From positions 1-64,000 of the forward strand of contig PNKD01000006.1 of assembly GCA_013822265.1 (NCBI GenBank): a stretch of 64,000 bases of DNA, written 5' to 3'. This document shows, one piece after another, positions 43,652-52,516 of this stretch. Source of the DNA: Leptothrix sp. (in: b-proteobacteria). GTDB lineage: Bacteria > Pseudomonadota > Gammaproteobacteria > Burkholderiales > Burkholderiaceae_C. The notes under the pieces are model-generated. The model saw nothing but the letters and a program-made list of their open reading frames with translations, was not told where the DNA came from and made no database searches. Position numbers and translations under genes: made by a program. The first letter of the stretch is position 1. Each line of letters begins with the position of its first letter.

Positions 43652-45535
43652 ATGAGCCCGACTGAACTGCCGGCAGGCGCCCTGACGGCCGTGCCGCCGG
43701 CCGCGCCGCGGCCGGCGCCGTCGGTGGCGCACCGGCATGGCGATGTGGACCACATCCGCGCCCTCTACGTGCAGACGCCGGTGACGCTGACCGGCCATCT
43801 CATCGGCATGTGCCTGGTCGCCGTCATCTTCGGGTCGCTGGCCGACCCGCTGCTGCTGGGTGGCTGGTTGGCGCTGGGTTGTCTGCTGTGGCTGCTGCGC
43901 CTGGCGCACTACCTGCGGTTTCGCCGCCAGCCCGCCGCCGACGACCAGACCCTGTGGGCCTGGCGCTCGAGCTGGAAGGCCCTGGTGCTGGTGCAGGCGG
44001 CCGCTTGGGGCCTGGCCGCGTGGCTGTTCTGGGGCCTGGGCACGCTGTACCACACGGTGTCGCTGATCTTCATCGTCTACTCGTACTGCGTGGTCTCGGT
44101 GCAGTTGCTGGCGACGCAGGCGCGGGTGTTCCTGGCCTTCATCGGCCTCGTGCTCACCCCAACCATCGTGCGCATCGCCAGCGACACCAGCCAGCCGTGG
44201 CACATGGGACTGGCGGTCATCCTGACGCTGCTGTTCTGCATCACCGTGCTGATGGCGCGCACCTACGGCAGCGCGCTGGGCCTGGCCATCACCTTGAAGG
44301 CGCGCACCGATGAACTGGCCGACCGCCTGCAGGCCGAGATGGCGGCCACCGAAGAAGCGCGCCGGCTGGCCGACGAGGCCCGCCGCGCCGCCGAGGCCGC
44401 CAACGGCGCCAAGACGCAGTTCTTCGCCGCCGCCAGCCACGACCTGCGCCAGCCGCTGCACGCCATGGGGCTGTTCGCCGAGGCGCTGCGCCAGCGCAGC
44501 CACGACCCCGAGGTGGCCAGCCTCGTGAACAGCATCAACGAGAGCGTCGACGCGCTGGAGGGCCTGTTCGGCGAGCTGCTCGACATCACGCGCATCGACA
44601 CCGGCGGCGTCGACGTCAACCCGGCGCCGGTGCGGCTGCGCGACCTCTTCCAGCGCCTGCGCCTGCACTTCGAGCCGGTGGCCTTCGAGAAGGGCCTGAT
44701 GCTGAGCTTTCGCGGCGAACAGCTCATCGCCCATGCCGACCCGGTGCTGCTGGAGCGCGTGCTGCGCAACCTGGTCAGCAACGCCATCCGCTACACCGAC
44801 GACGGCGGCGTGCTGGTCAGCTGCCGCCTGCGCCACACCGCGGCCGGCCCGCGCCTGCTGCTGCAGGTCTGGGACAGCGGCATCGGCATCGCCGAGGCCA
44901 GCCTGCCGCGCATCTGGGACGAGTTCTTCCAGGTCCACGCCAACCGGCCGCTCGAGGCCCACCAGCGCAAGGGACTGGGGCTGGGCCTGGCCATCGTCAA
45001 GCGCCTGGCCGGGCTGCTCGAGGCGCCGATCACGGTGCGCTCGCGCGCCGGCCACGGCACGGTGTTCAGTCTCGAGCTGCCGCCCGGCAAGGTGCAGCGC
45101 GGCGGCCTCGACGCGGCCTCGACCTCGGTCAAGCTGCCCATAGGCCTGACGCTGGACGGGCGCCTCATCGTCGTCGTCGAGGACGAGGCCGCGGTGCGAG
45201 AAGGCCTGGTGGTCGTGCTGCAGGCCTGGGGCGCGCGCGTCATCGCCTTCGACACCATCGCGGCGCTGCGGGCCTGGCTGGCCACGCCCGGCATCGCGCC
45301 GCCCGACCTGCAGCTCGTCGACTACCGCCTGCCCGAGGGCCGCACCGGCATCGAGGCCATGGTGGCCATGCGCGCGCGCTGGCCCGAGCGCAAGCTGCCG
45401 GCCATCGTCATCACCGGCAGCAGCCTGGGTGGCCACGAGGACGAGGCCGTGACGCACGACTACCACCTGCTGATCAAGCCCGTGCTGCCGAACAAGCTGC
45501 GCGCGATGATCGCCTTCAAGCTCGGTGTGCGCTGA
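43652..45535 (+). CDS. Hybrid sensor histidine kinase
   Basis: This protein of about 627 residues has an N-terminal membrane region of six or so helices (about 35-190), a short coiled coil, and then the HisKA box ASHDLRQPLHAMGLFAEAL. HATPase motifs are the N box NLVSNAIRYTDD, G1 WDSGIGIAE and G2 GLGLGLAIVKRL. The C-terminal receiver domain has its Asp in LQLVDYRLPEG and Lys in LLIKPV. Its output is probably the adjacent LuxR-type regulator. The ATG at 43652 is taken; a GTG at 43634 is possible. Confidence 0.9.
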   Translation: MSPTELPAGALTAVPPAAPRPAPSVAHRHGDVDHIRALYVQTPVTLTGHLIGMCLVAVIFGSLADPLLLGGWLALGCLLWLLRLAHYLRFRRQPAADDQTLWAWRSSWKALVLVQAAAWGLAAWLFWGLGTLYHTVSLIFIVYSYCVVSVQLLATQARVFLAFIGLVLTPTIVRIASDTSQPWHMGLAVILTLLFCITVLMARTYGSALGLAITLKARTDELADRLQAEMAATEEARRLADEARRAAEAANGAKTQFFAAASHDLRQPLHAMGLFAEALRQRSHDPEVASLVNSINESVDALEGLFGELLDITRIDTGGVDVNPAPVRLRDLFQRLRLHFEPVAFEKGLMLSFRGEQLIAHADPVLLERVLRNLVSNAIRYTDDGGVLVSCRLRHTAAGPRLLLQVWDSGIGIAEASLPRIWDEFFQVHANRPLEAHQRKGLGLGLAIVKRLAGLLEAPITVRSRAGHGTVFSLELPPGKVQRGGLDAASTSVKLPIGLTLDGRLIVVVEDEAAVREGLVVVLQAWGARVIAFDTIAALRAWLATPGIAPPDLQLVDYRLPEGRTGIEAMVAMRARWPERKLPAIVITGSSLGGHEDEAVTHDYHLLIKPVLPNKLRAMIAFKLGVR

Positions 45536-45557
45536 GAGGCCGCGCCGCACGCCGCCG

Positions 45558-46025
45558 ATGAAACGCTACAAGGACCTGCTGGCCGAGGCGCGCAGCCGCG
45601 TCGCCGAGGTCATGCCCTGGGACCTTCGAGAACGGCTGGCCGCGGCGTCGGCGCCGCTGCTCGTCGACGTGCGCGAGGCCGACGAGTTCGCGCTCGCGCA
45701 CATCGCCGGCTCGCTGCACGTGCCGCGCGGCGTGCTCGAGCAGGCCTGCGAATGGGACTACGACGAGACCCACCCGGTGCTGGCCGCGGGCCGGGCGCGG
45801 CCCATCGTGCTGGTGTGCCGCTCGGGCAACCGCTCGCTGCTGGCCGCCGACGTCATGCAGGCCCTGGGCTACACCGCCGTGCTGTCGCTGAAGACCGGCG
45901 TGCGCGGCTGGAACGACTTCGAGCTGCCGCTGGTCGACGCCGCCGGGCAGCCGGTGGACGGCGACGTCGCCGCCGCCTGCCTGGCGCCGCCACTGCGCCC
46001 CGATCAGCGCCGGCCGGCCGCCTGA
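45558..46025 (+). CDS. Rhodanese-like domain protein
   Basis: This 155-residue single-domain rhodanese has the substrate loop CRSGNRS, with the active-site cysteine at about residue 86. It also has PLLVDVREADEFALAHIAGSLHVPRG and the closing TGVRGWNDFELPLV. It would handle sulfane sulfur transfer. It lies 22 bp after the hybrid kinase, in the same direction, and may share its transcript. Confidence 0.88.
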   Translation: MKRYKDLLAEARSRVAEVMPWDLRERLAAASAPLLVDVREADEFALAHIAGSLHVPRGVLEQACEWDYDETHPVLAAGRARPIVLVCRSGNRSLLAADVMQALGYTAVLSLKTGVRGWNDFELPLVDAAGQPVDGDVAAACLAPPLRPDQRRPAA

Positions 46026-46053
46026 CGCCGGCCCCGGCCGCAGGCACAGGCGC

Positions 46054-47208
46054 TCAGGCCACGGGGTAGGTGCCCGGCAGCAGGATGGCGCGGTCGACGG
46101 TGCGGATGTCGGTGTGGCCGCAGAAGGCCATCGTGATGTCGAGTTCCTTGTGGATGATCTGCAGCGCCTTGGTCACGCCGGCCTCGCCCATCGCACCCAG
46201 GCCGTAGACCATGGCACGGCCGATCATGGTGCCGCGTGCACCCAGCGCCCAGGCCTTGAGCACGTCCTGGCCGCTGCGGATGCCGCCGTCCATCCACACC
46301 TCGATCTTGTCGCCCACCGCGCCGACGATGGCCGGCAGCGCCGCGATGCTGCTGGGCGCGCCGTCGAGCTGGCGCCCGCCGTGGTTGCTGACGACGATGG
46401 CGTCGGCGCCGCTCTTCACGGCGAGCTCGGCGTCCTCGGCGTCCATGATGCCCTTGAGGATCAGCTTGCCGCCCCATTGCGCCTTGACCCAGGCCACGTC
46501 GTCCCAGTTCAGGCGCGGGTCGAACTGCTCGTTGGTCCAGGCCGACAGCGACGCCATGTCGCTGACGCCCTTGACGTGGCCGACGAGGTTGCGGAAGGTG
46601 TGGCGCCGCGTGCCCATCATGCCCAGTACCCAGCGCGGCCGGGTGGCGATGTCGAGCATGTTGCCCAGCGATGGGATGACCGAGGCGCGCAGCTTGTTCT
46701 TCAGGTCCTTGTGGCGCTGGCCTATGACCTGCAGGTCCAGCGTCAGCACCAGCGCGCTGCACTTGGCGACCTTGCAGCGCTGGATCATCTTCGTCATCGC
46801 GTCGCGGTCGCGCATCATGTAGAGCTGGAACCAGAAGGGCGCGCTGGTGTGCTGGGCGATGTCCTCGATCGAGCAGATGCTCATCGTCGACAGCGTGAAC
46901 GGGATGCCGAACTTCTCGGCCGCGCGCGCGGCGTGGATCTCGCCGTCGGCGTGTTGCATGCCCGTCAGGCCCACCGGCGCGATGCACACCGGCATCTTCA
47001 CGTCCACGCCCGCCATCTTCGTGGCCGTGCTGCGGTTTTCCATGTTCACGGCCACACGCTGGCGCAGCTTGATCGCCTGGAAGTCATCGCTGTTGGCGCG
47101 GTAGGTGCCTTCGGTCCAGCTGCCGCTGTCGGCGTAGTCGTAGAACATGCGCGGCACGCGCTTCTTGGCCAGCACGCGCAGGTCTTCGATGGTGGTGATG
47201 ACGGTCAT
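46054..47208 (-). CDS. lldD: L-lactate dehydrogenase (FMN-dependent, LldD type)
   Basis: This 384-residue alpha-hydroxy-acid oxidase family enzyme has FYDYADSGSWTEGTYRANS at the start, the active-site His and Arg in SNHGGRQLDGAPSS, and the FMN site WMDGGIRSGQDVLKA. It oxidises L-lactate to pyruvate and passes electrons to the quinone pool. The length matches LldD (about 380-396). Related glycolate or mandelate oxidases are less likely but not excluded. It is the only gene on this strand between rhodanese and dinB. Confidence 0.87.
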   Translation of the reverse strand: MTVITTIEDLRVLAKKRVPRMFYDYADSGSWTEGTYRANSDDFQAIKLRQRVAVNMENRSTATKMAGVDVKMPVCIAPVGLTGMQHADGEIHAARAAEKFGIPFTLSTMSICSIEDIAQHTSAPFWFQLYMMRDRDAMTKMIQRCKVAKCSALVLTLDLQVIGQRHKDLKNKLRASVIPSLGNMLDIATRPRWVLGMMGTRRHTFRNLVGHVKGVSDMASLSAWTNEQFDPRLNWDDVAWVKAQWGGKLILKGIMDAEDAELAVKSGADAIVVSNHGGRQLDGAPSSIAALPAIVGAVGDKIEVWMDGGIRSGQDVLKAWALGARGTMIGRAMVYGLGAMGEAGVTKALQIIHKELDITMAFCGHTDIRTVDRAILLPGTYPVA

Positions 47209-47287
47209 GGTGGTGGGGCTCTCCTCAGGCGGCGCATGCTAGCGCCTGTACCTTGCCGGCTGCCGGCAGGCGAGGGCGGGGCTTGCG

Positions 47288-48421
47288 CTACACACGCATC
47301 AGCGAACCGGCGCGCACGCCCAGCAGGCGCAGCCGCCGCGTCAGGTCGACACGCTTCAGGCACAGGCCGGCGGCGTGGCGTATGGCCGCGGCGTCGGCCA
47401 CGGGGCGCGGCAGCGTGAGGTCGCGCGTCACGGTCCTGAAGTCGTCGAAACGCAGCTTGATGCCTATGGTGCGCCCGGCGTAGCCCTTGCGCTGCAGGTC
47501 GGTGGCCACCTGCTCGGCCAGCTGCGTGAAGATGGTGGTGAGCGCCTCGCGGTCGCGCACCGCGTGCAGGTCGCGGTCGAAGGTGGTCTCGCGGCTCATC
47601 GACACCGGCTCACCGCGCGTCTGCACCGCGCGGTCGTCGATGCCGTGCGCCGCCTCGTGCAGCCAGCGGCCGTAGCTGCGGCCGAAGTGTTCCACCAGCG
47701 CCGCCGGCTCGCGCTGCGCCAGCTGGCCTATGGTCTGTATGCCCAGCGCCGCGAGCCTGGCCGCCGCCTTGGGCCCGATGCCGTTGATGCGGCGCACGCC
47801 CAGGGGCCAGACGCGCGTGGGCAGGTCGTCGTGCGTGAGCAGCGTCAGGCCGTCGGGTTTGTCGAGCTCGCTGGCGATCTTGGCCAACAGCTTGTTCGGC
47901 GTCACGCCGATCGAGCAGGACAGGCCGGTGCGCCGACGCACGTTGTTGCGGATGTCCTGCGCCACCGCGCGCACGCCGCCGTGCGGGTCGTGGCCCACGG
48001 CGTCCTGCGCGCCGGGCACCTGGCCGAGGTCGATGTAGATCTCGTCGATGCCGCGGTCCTCGATCACCGGCGCCACCTCGGCCACCGCGGCCTTGAACTC
48101 GCGCGAGTAGTGGCGGTACTGTTCGAAGTCCACCGGCAGCAGCACGGCCTGCGGCGCCAGCGCGGCGGCCTTCATCAGCCCCATGCCCGAGTGCACGCCG
48201 AAATCGCGCGCCGCATACGTGGCGGTAGTGACGACACCGCGCCCGGCATAGGTGGCCAGGGTGGCGAACTGTCGCGTGCCGTCGGGGCGCAGCACGGGCT
48301 GGTGACGCCGGCCGCCGCCGATGACCACGGCCAGGCCGGCCAGCTCGGGGTAACGCAGCAGCTCGACCGACGCGTAGAAGGCGTCCATGTCGAGGTGGGC
48401 GATCCAGCGGCGTGGCGGCAT
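47288..48421 (-). CDS. dinB: DNA polymerase IV
   Basis: This 377-residue Y-family translesion polymerase starts MPPRRWIAHLDMDAFYASVE. It contains DRGIDEIYIDL (catalytic Asp-Glu region), a helix-hairpin-helix (RINGIGPKAAARLAALGI) and the little finger domain (MSRETTFDRDL). The start ATG 48421 matches the family beginning; the upstream in-frame start has no support. A LexA-type box in the shared 155-bp upstream region was looked for and not seen. Confidence 0.92.
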   Translation of the reverse strand: MPPRRWIAHLDMDAFYASVELLRYPELAGLAVVIGGGRRHQPVLRPDGTRQFATLATYAGRGVVTTATYAARDFGVHSGMGLMKAAALAPQAVLLPVDFEQYRHYSREFKAAVAEVAPVIEDRGIDEIYIDLGQVPGAQDAVGHDPHGGVRAVAQDIRNNVRRRTGLSCSIGVTPNKLLAKIASELDKPDGLTLLTHDDLPTRVWPLGVRRINGIGPKAAARLAALGIQTIGQLAQREPAALVEHFGRSYGRWLHEAAHGIDDRAVQTRGEPVSMSRETTFDRDLHAVRDREALTTIFTQLAEQVATDLQRKGYAGRTIGIKLRFDDFRTVTRDLTLPRPVADAAAIRHAAGLCLKRVDLTRRLRLLGVRAGSLMRV

Positions 48422-48493
48422 GGTGTGGTGGCGTGCGGCGCGAGCGTAACGCCCGCCAAGCCTGTGACGGTTGCATACCCACAGATACAATTC

Positions 48494-48526
48494 TTGATAC
48501 AAATGTGCGAGTTGCACATTTATAGT
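48494..48526 (+). promoter_or_regulatory. Promoter-like region with perfect palindrome upstream of DUF5666 gene
   Basis: The sequence has TTGATA at 48494-48499 and TATAGT at 48521-48526. Between them is a perfect palindrome, aaatgtgc and gcacattt (48501-48508 and 48514-48521) with 5 bp between the arms. The 21-bp spacing of the boxes is long, so the palindrome may be an operator for an activator or repressor. It also lies in the intergenic shared with dinB. Confidence 0.35.
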
Positions 48527-48576
48527 TCAGCCATGCGATGGCCGCCTTGGCCGCCGCGCCAACCGGGAGCTTTCAA

Positions 48577-49794
48577 ATGTCCAACCTGAACCACCCCACC
48601 CGTCGCCAGGCCCTGTTCACCGTCACCGGCGTGGCTGCTGCCGCGCTGCTCGCTGCCTGTGGCGGTGGGGGTGACGGCGCCGCGCCCGTCGCCACCGCCA
48701 CACCGGCTGCGCCGACGACGGCCAGCACCTTCACGTTGGGCGCCATCACGGGCTTCGGCTCGGTGATCGTCGGCGGCGTGCGCTTCGACGACAGCCGCGC
48801 CGCGTTTGTCGACGAAGACGATGTCGCCTTCGACCGCAACCGGCTCAGGCTGGGCATGATGGTGGCGCTGGACGCCGGCGCCGTGAACCGCGCCGACGCC
48901 AGCGCGCTGGCGCTGCGCATCCGCCTGGGCAGCGAGATCGTCGGCCCCGTCGGCACCATAGACACTGCCGCCGCCACCGTGCAGGTGCTGGGCCAGACGG
49001 TGCTCGTCAACACCAGCACGCTGTTCGACGAAACCCTGGCCGGCGGCCTGTCGGCCCTGAGGGCGGGGCAGGTGGTCGAGGTCTACGGCATCCTCGACCC
49101 GGCCAATGGCCGCGTCGTGGCCACGCGCATCGAGGCCGAAGACGCTGCGTCCGCCTACAAGCTGCGCGGCCAGATCGCCAACCTCGACACCACGGCCAAG
49201 ACCTTCACCCTCAACGGCCAGCTGATCTCTTACACCGGCCTGCCCGCGGCGACGGTGCCGCCGGGGCTGACCAACGGCCAGATCGTGCGCGTGCGGCTGC
49301 AGACGACGCAGGTCAACGGCGCCTGGGTGGCCACCGCACTGCGCGGCGGCCTGCGCCTGCCCGACCGCTCGGGCGAGGCGCATCTGGAGGGGATGATCAC
49401 TGCCTTCACGTCCACCGCCGCCTTCAGCGTCAACGGCCTGCCGGTGGATGCCAGCGCGGCCAGCTTCCCCGACGGCACGGCGGGCGTGGCGCTGGGCGCG
49501 AAGGTCGAGGTCGAAGGCACGGTGACCAACGGCGTGCTCGTGGCGACCAAGGTCGAGGTAGAGGAGCATCGCCCGCAGTTCCAGCGCCAGCTCGAGCTGC
49601 GCGGCGAACTGGGCAACCTCAACACCACCGACAAGACCTTCGCGCTGCGCGGTGTCACCGTCTGGTACGGCGGCACCGTCGAGTGGCGCGACGGCGTCGA
49701 AGCCACGCTGGCCAACGGCCGGCGCGTGGAAGTGCGCGGCGTGCTCAGCACCGACCGCACGCGCCTCGAAGCCCGTCGCGTCGAGTTCAAGTGA
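48577..49794 (+). CDS. DUF5666 domain lipoprotein
   Basis: This 405-residue exported protein has a lipoprotein-like signal ending AALLAACGGGG (lipobox with Cys), so it should be anchored in the outer or inner membrane on the periplasmic side. The mature part has repeated beta modules typical of DUF5666: TGFGSVIVGGVRFDD, GQVVEVYGILDPANGRVVATRIE, LRGQIANLDTTAKTFTLNG, GRRVEVRGVLSTD. Function is unknown. A close relative lies about 1 kb downstream after the DUF6502 gene. Confidence 0.8.
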   Translation: MSNLNHPTRRQALFTVTGVAAAALLAACGGGGDGAAPVATATPAAPTTASTFTLGAITGFGSVIVGGVRFDDSRAAFVDEDDVAFDRNRLRLGMMVALDAGAVNRADASALALRIRLGSEIVGPVGTIDTAAATVQVLGQTVLVNTSTLFDETLAGGLSALRAGQVVEVYGILDPANGRVVATRIEAEDAASAYKLRGQIANLDTTAKTFTLNGQLISYTGLPAATVPPGLTNGQIVRVRLQTTQVNGAWVATALRGGLRLPDRSGEAHLEGMITAFTSTAAFSVNGLPVDASAASFPDGTAGVALGAKVEVEGTVTNGVLVATKVEVEEHRPQFQRQLELRGELGNLNTTDKTFALRGVTVWYGGTVEWRDGVEATLANGRRVEVRGVLSTDRTRLEARRVEFK

Positions 49795-49853
49795 CGGTCT
49801 GGCGTTGAGACCGCGGGCCGCCCGCTACAGTGCGGGCGGCCCGCCCCCTTGAC

Positions 49854-50759
49854 ATGGACCCCCTAGATGACGCCGCCCCCGCGCCGCCCGGCAGCGGCCC
49901 CGAGCAGCCCGCGCTGCACGAGGCGCTGGCCGGGCTGATGGCGTCGGTGGCGCGCCTGGGCGTGGCGCGTGGCCTGCCCTTTGCCGAAGCGGAAGAGATG
50001 CTGCGCCTGGCCTTCGTGCAGGCCGCCGCGCGCGCCCACCCGGGGCTGCCCGAGCACCGCAAGGTCAGCCGTATCGCCACCACCACCGGCATCAACCGGC
50101 GCGAGGTGACGCGCCTGGTGCAGACAGCGCGGGCGCGCCAGGCTGGCGCGGCACCACGCGCCCGCTCGGTGGCCAGCGAGGTCTTCACGCACTGGCACTC
50201 GCAGCCGCCCTACCGCGGCGCCGACGGCGAGGCCGCCGTGCTGCCGCGCCTGGGCCCGGCGCCCAGTTTCGAGAGCCTGGCCCAGGGCGTGACGCGCGAC
50301 GTGCACGCCCGCAGCCTGCTCGACGAGCTCTGCCGCCTGGGCCTGGCGCAGTGGGACGAGGCCACCGACACCGTGCGCCTCGTGCGCGAGATTTTCGTGG
50401 CGCACGGCGACCTCGCGCGCCAGCTGGCCTTCCTGGGCGACAACGTCGGCGACCACCTGCGCGCCGCGGTGGCCAACGTGATCGACGGCGACGACCATGC
50501 ACACTTCGAGCAGGCGGTGTTCGCCGACGGCTTGTCGGCCGAGTCCATCGCCTCGGTGCGCCCCGCCGTGCGCGCGCTGTGGCAGACGCTGCTGCAGACG
50601 CTGGTGCCGGCGCTGGAAGCGCGCGTCGAGGCCGACGCCGCGCTGCAGCCGCCCGCCACGGGGCGCCTGCGCGTGGGCCTGTACTCGTATCACGAGGGCG
50701 CCGACACGGCACCCGCCCCGCGCGAGCCGGCCCGGCCGCGCGCCCCGCGAAAGAAATGA
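49854..50759 (+). CDS. DUF6502 family protein, HTH-containing
   Basis: This 301-residue soluble protein has an N-terminal helical part with a helix-turn-helix-like segment (HRKVSRIATTTGINRREVTRLVQ) and a C-terminal half with a conserved DNVGDHLRAAV motif, as in DUF6502. No function is known. Its position between two DUF5666 lipoproteins suggests that it regulates or works with them, which is inference. The next gene starts 1 bp after its stop. Confidence 0.75.
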   Translation: MDPLDDAAPAPPGSGPEQPALHEALAGLMASVARLGVARGLPFAEAEEMLRLAFVQAAARAHPGLPEHRKVSRIATTTGINRREVTRLVQTARARQAGAAPRARSVASEVFTHWHSQPPYRGADGEAAVLPRLGPAPSFESLAQGVTRDVHARSLLDELCRLGLAQWDEATDTVRLVREIFVAHGDLARQLAFLGDNVGDHLRAAVANVIDGDDHAHFEQAVFADGLSAESIASVRPAVRALWQTLLQTLVPALEARVEADAALQPPATGRLRVGLYSYHEGADTAPAPREPARPRAPRKK

Positions 50760-50760
50760 G

Positions 50761-51966
50761 ATGAAGCTGCACATGTTCACGACCTTCCCTTCGACTTCGC
50801 CGCGCGGCCTGCTCGCCGGGGCCCTGGCGCTGCTGGCGGCGGCCGCCCTGGTGGCCGGTTGCGGCGGCGGCGGCGTAGGCAGCGGCGGCACCGGCGGCTT
50901 CGCGTCGGGGCCGATCACCGGTTTCGGCTCGGTCATCGTCGGCGGTGTGCGCTTCGACGACAGGAACGCCGAGGTCGAAGACCTCGACGGCCAGCGCCGC
51001 TCGCGCGACGAACTGCGCCTGGGCATGACGGTGGACATCGACAGCTCGGCCATCACCAACGCCGCCACGGGTGCCACGGCCACGGCCAACCGCATCCGCT
51101 TCGAGAGCGAACTTTCGGGCCCGGTCGGCCTGGTTGACGTCGCCGGCGGCAGCTTCACGCTGCTGGGCCAGCGCGTGACGGTGGACGCGAGCACGGTCTT
51201 CGACGAGGGCCTGAACGGCGGCCTCGCCGGGCTGAACACCGGCCAGCCGGTGGAGATCTACGCCGTGTTCGACGCGGCCGCGCAGCGCTACCGCGCGACG
51301 CGGGTCGAACCGGCGGCCGTGGCACTGGGGCTGCGGCTGCGTGGCCCGCTGGCCGCCGTCGACACCACCGCCCAGACGCTGCGCGTGGGCAGCGTGAGCT
51401 ACCGCTATGCCGGTGCCAGCGGCGTGCCGGCGGGGCTGGCGGCGGGCCAATTCGTGCGCCTGCGCCTGGAGGCCGAGCTGCTGCCGACACCGCGCTGGGT
51501 GGTGCGCTCGTTCGGCACCGCGCTGCGCCCCTGGGCAGACGCCGACGACGTGAAGGTCGAGGGCCTGATCACGGCCTTCGGCTCGGCGACGTCGTTCAGC
51601 GTCAACGGCCGTCTCGTCGACGCCAGCGGCGCCGGCCTCGGCGGCGGCGCCGGCCTGGCCGCAGGCGTGCGCGTCGAGGTCGAAGGCAACCTGCGCGGTG
51701 GTGTGCTGCGCGCCACGCGCGTGGTCATCAAGAGCGACGACGAGGTGCGCAACCGGGGCTTCGAGATCGAGGGTTCCATCACCGCCGTGGCGGCCGGCGG
51801 CGGCGGTTTCGTGGTGCGCGGCGTCACCGTGAACACCACGCGCACCGACCTGCGCTACGAGAACGGCACCGCTGCCCAGCTCACCGTGGGGCGGCGCGTC
51901 GAAGTGCGTGGCGTGCTCGCGGCCGACCGGCGCAGCGTCGACGCCACGCGCATCAGCTTCCGCTGA
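50761..51966 (+). CDS. DUF5666 domain lipoprotein, second copy
   Basis: This is a 401-residue paralogue of the upstream DUF5666 protein. It has a lipoprotein signal ending AAALVAGCGGGG, the same TGFGSVIVGGVRFDD opening (FGSVIVGGVRFDDRNAEV), repeated beta units and the ending VRGVLAADRRSVDATRISFR. The two share order and length, so they arose by duplication. The start ATG at 50761 is directly after the DUF6502 stop, showing operon structure. Function is unknown. Confidence 0.8.
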   Translation: MKLHMFTTFPSTSPRGLLAGALALLAAAALVAGCGGGGVGSGGTGGFASGPITGFGSVIVGGVRFDDRNAEVEDLDGQRRSRDELRLGMTVDIDSSAITNAATGATATANRIRFESELSGPVGLVDVAGGSFTLLGQRVTVDASTVFDEGLNGGLAGLNTGQPVEIYAVFDAAAQRYRATRVEPAAVALGLRLRGPLAAVDTTAQTLRVGSVSYRYAGASGVPAGLAAGQFVRLRLEAELLPTPRWVVRSFGTALRPWADADDVKVEGLITAFGSATSFSVNGRLVDASGAGLGGGAGLAAGVRVEVEGNLRGGVLRATRVVIKSDDEVRNRGFEIEGSITAVAAGGGGFVVRGVTVNTTRTDLRYENGTAAQLTVGRRVEVRGVLAADRRSVDATRISFR

Positions 51967-52060
51967 AGGCGCGCGGCATGCGAGCCACCACGCCGTCTTC
52001 GCGCCCGGCGCCGCGGCCGTGCCCGCCGGCCCAAGAGGCGCCGCTCGCGGCCGCCGCGCC

Positions 52061-52515
52061 ATGACGGCCGCCGAGATCGCGGCGCTGGCCGCTCAGGTGC
52101 GCGCTGCCGAGACGGCGTTCGCGCGCAGCACGGCCGAACGTGACCACGCGGCCTTCACGGCGCTGCTGTCCGACTCGGCGGTATTCTTCGGCGGCGGTGC
52201 AGTGCGGCAGTGAAGTGCGGCGGTGAAATGCGGCGCGGCAAGGCCACCGTGGCGGCGGGCCGGAAGGCCCGCTTCGACGCGCCCGCGGCACCGTTTGCGT
52301 GGGCGCCCGACCAGGTGCAGGTGCTCGACGACGGCACGCTGGCACGGTGCACCGGCCCGGTGCTCGATGCCACGGGCCACGCCATCGCGCGCTTCAGCGC
52401 GGTCTGGCGCCAGCAGGCGCCCGGCGCGTGGCGCGTGGTCTTCGGCCCGGGGGCAGCCGGCCGACGCCGCGCCGCCGTCGGCGACCTGATCCGTTCGCCG
52501 TTGGCCGCGGGCTGA
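52061..52515 (+). pseudogene. SnoaL/DUF4440-like gene broken by tandem-repeat frameshift
   Basis: The first frame reads AAEIAALAAQVRAAETAFARS ... LLSDSAVFFGGGAV and stops at 52211. The second frame resumes RGKATVAAGRKARFDAP ... WAPDQVQVL ... VWRQQAPGAWRVVFGPG. Together they form one NTF2-like/DUF4440 domain of about 140 residues. The break coincides with three 13-bp near-repeats (52196-52234); removing two units rejoins the frames exactly. It is therefore a recently inactivated or switchable gene. Confidence 0.65.
52196..52234 (+). repeat. Three imperfect 13-bp tandem repeats
   Basis: The units are ggtgcagtgcggc (52196-52208), agtgaagtgcggc (52209-52221) and ggtgaaatgcggc (52222-52234). They differ by one to three bases. 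The two extra units add 26 bp and introduce a stop in the SnoaL-like gene. Confidence 0.8.
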
Positions 52516-52516
52516 A

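Noticed and set aside
48422-48576. LexA box for dinB
   Set aside because: A ctgt...acag pair exists but with 15 bases between the halves rather than 8, so it does not fit a LexA site.
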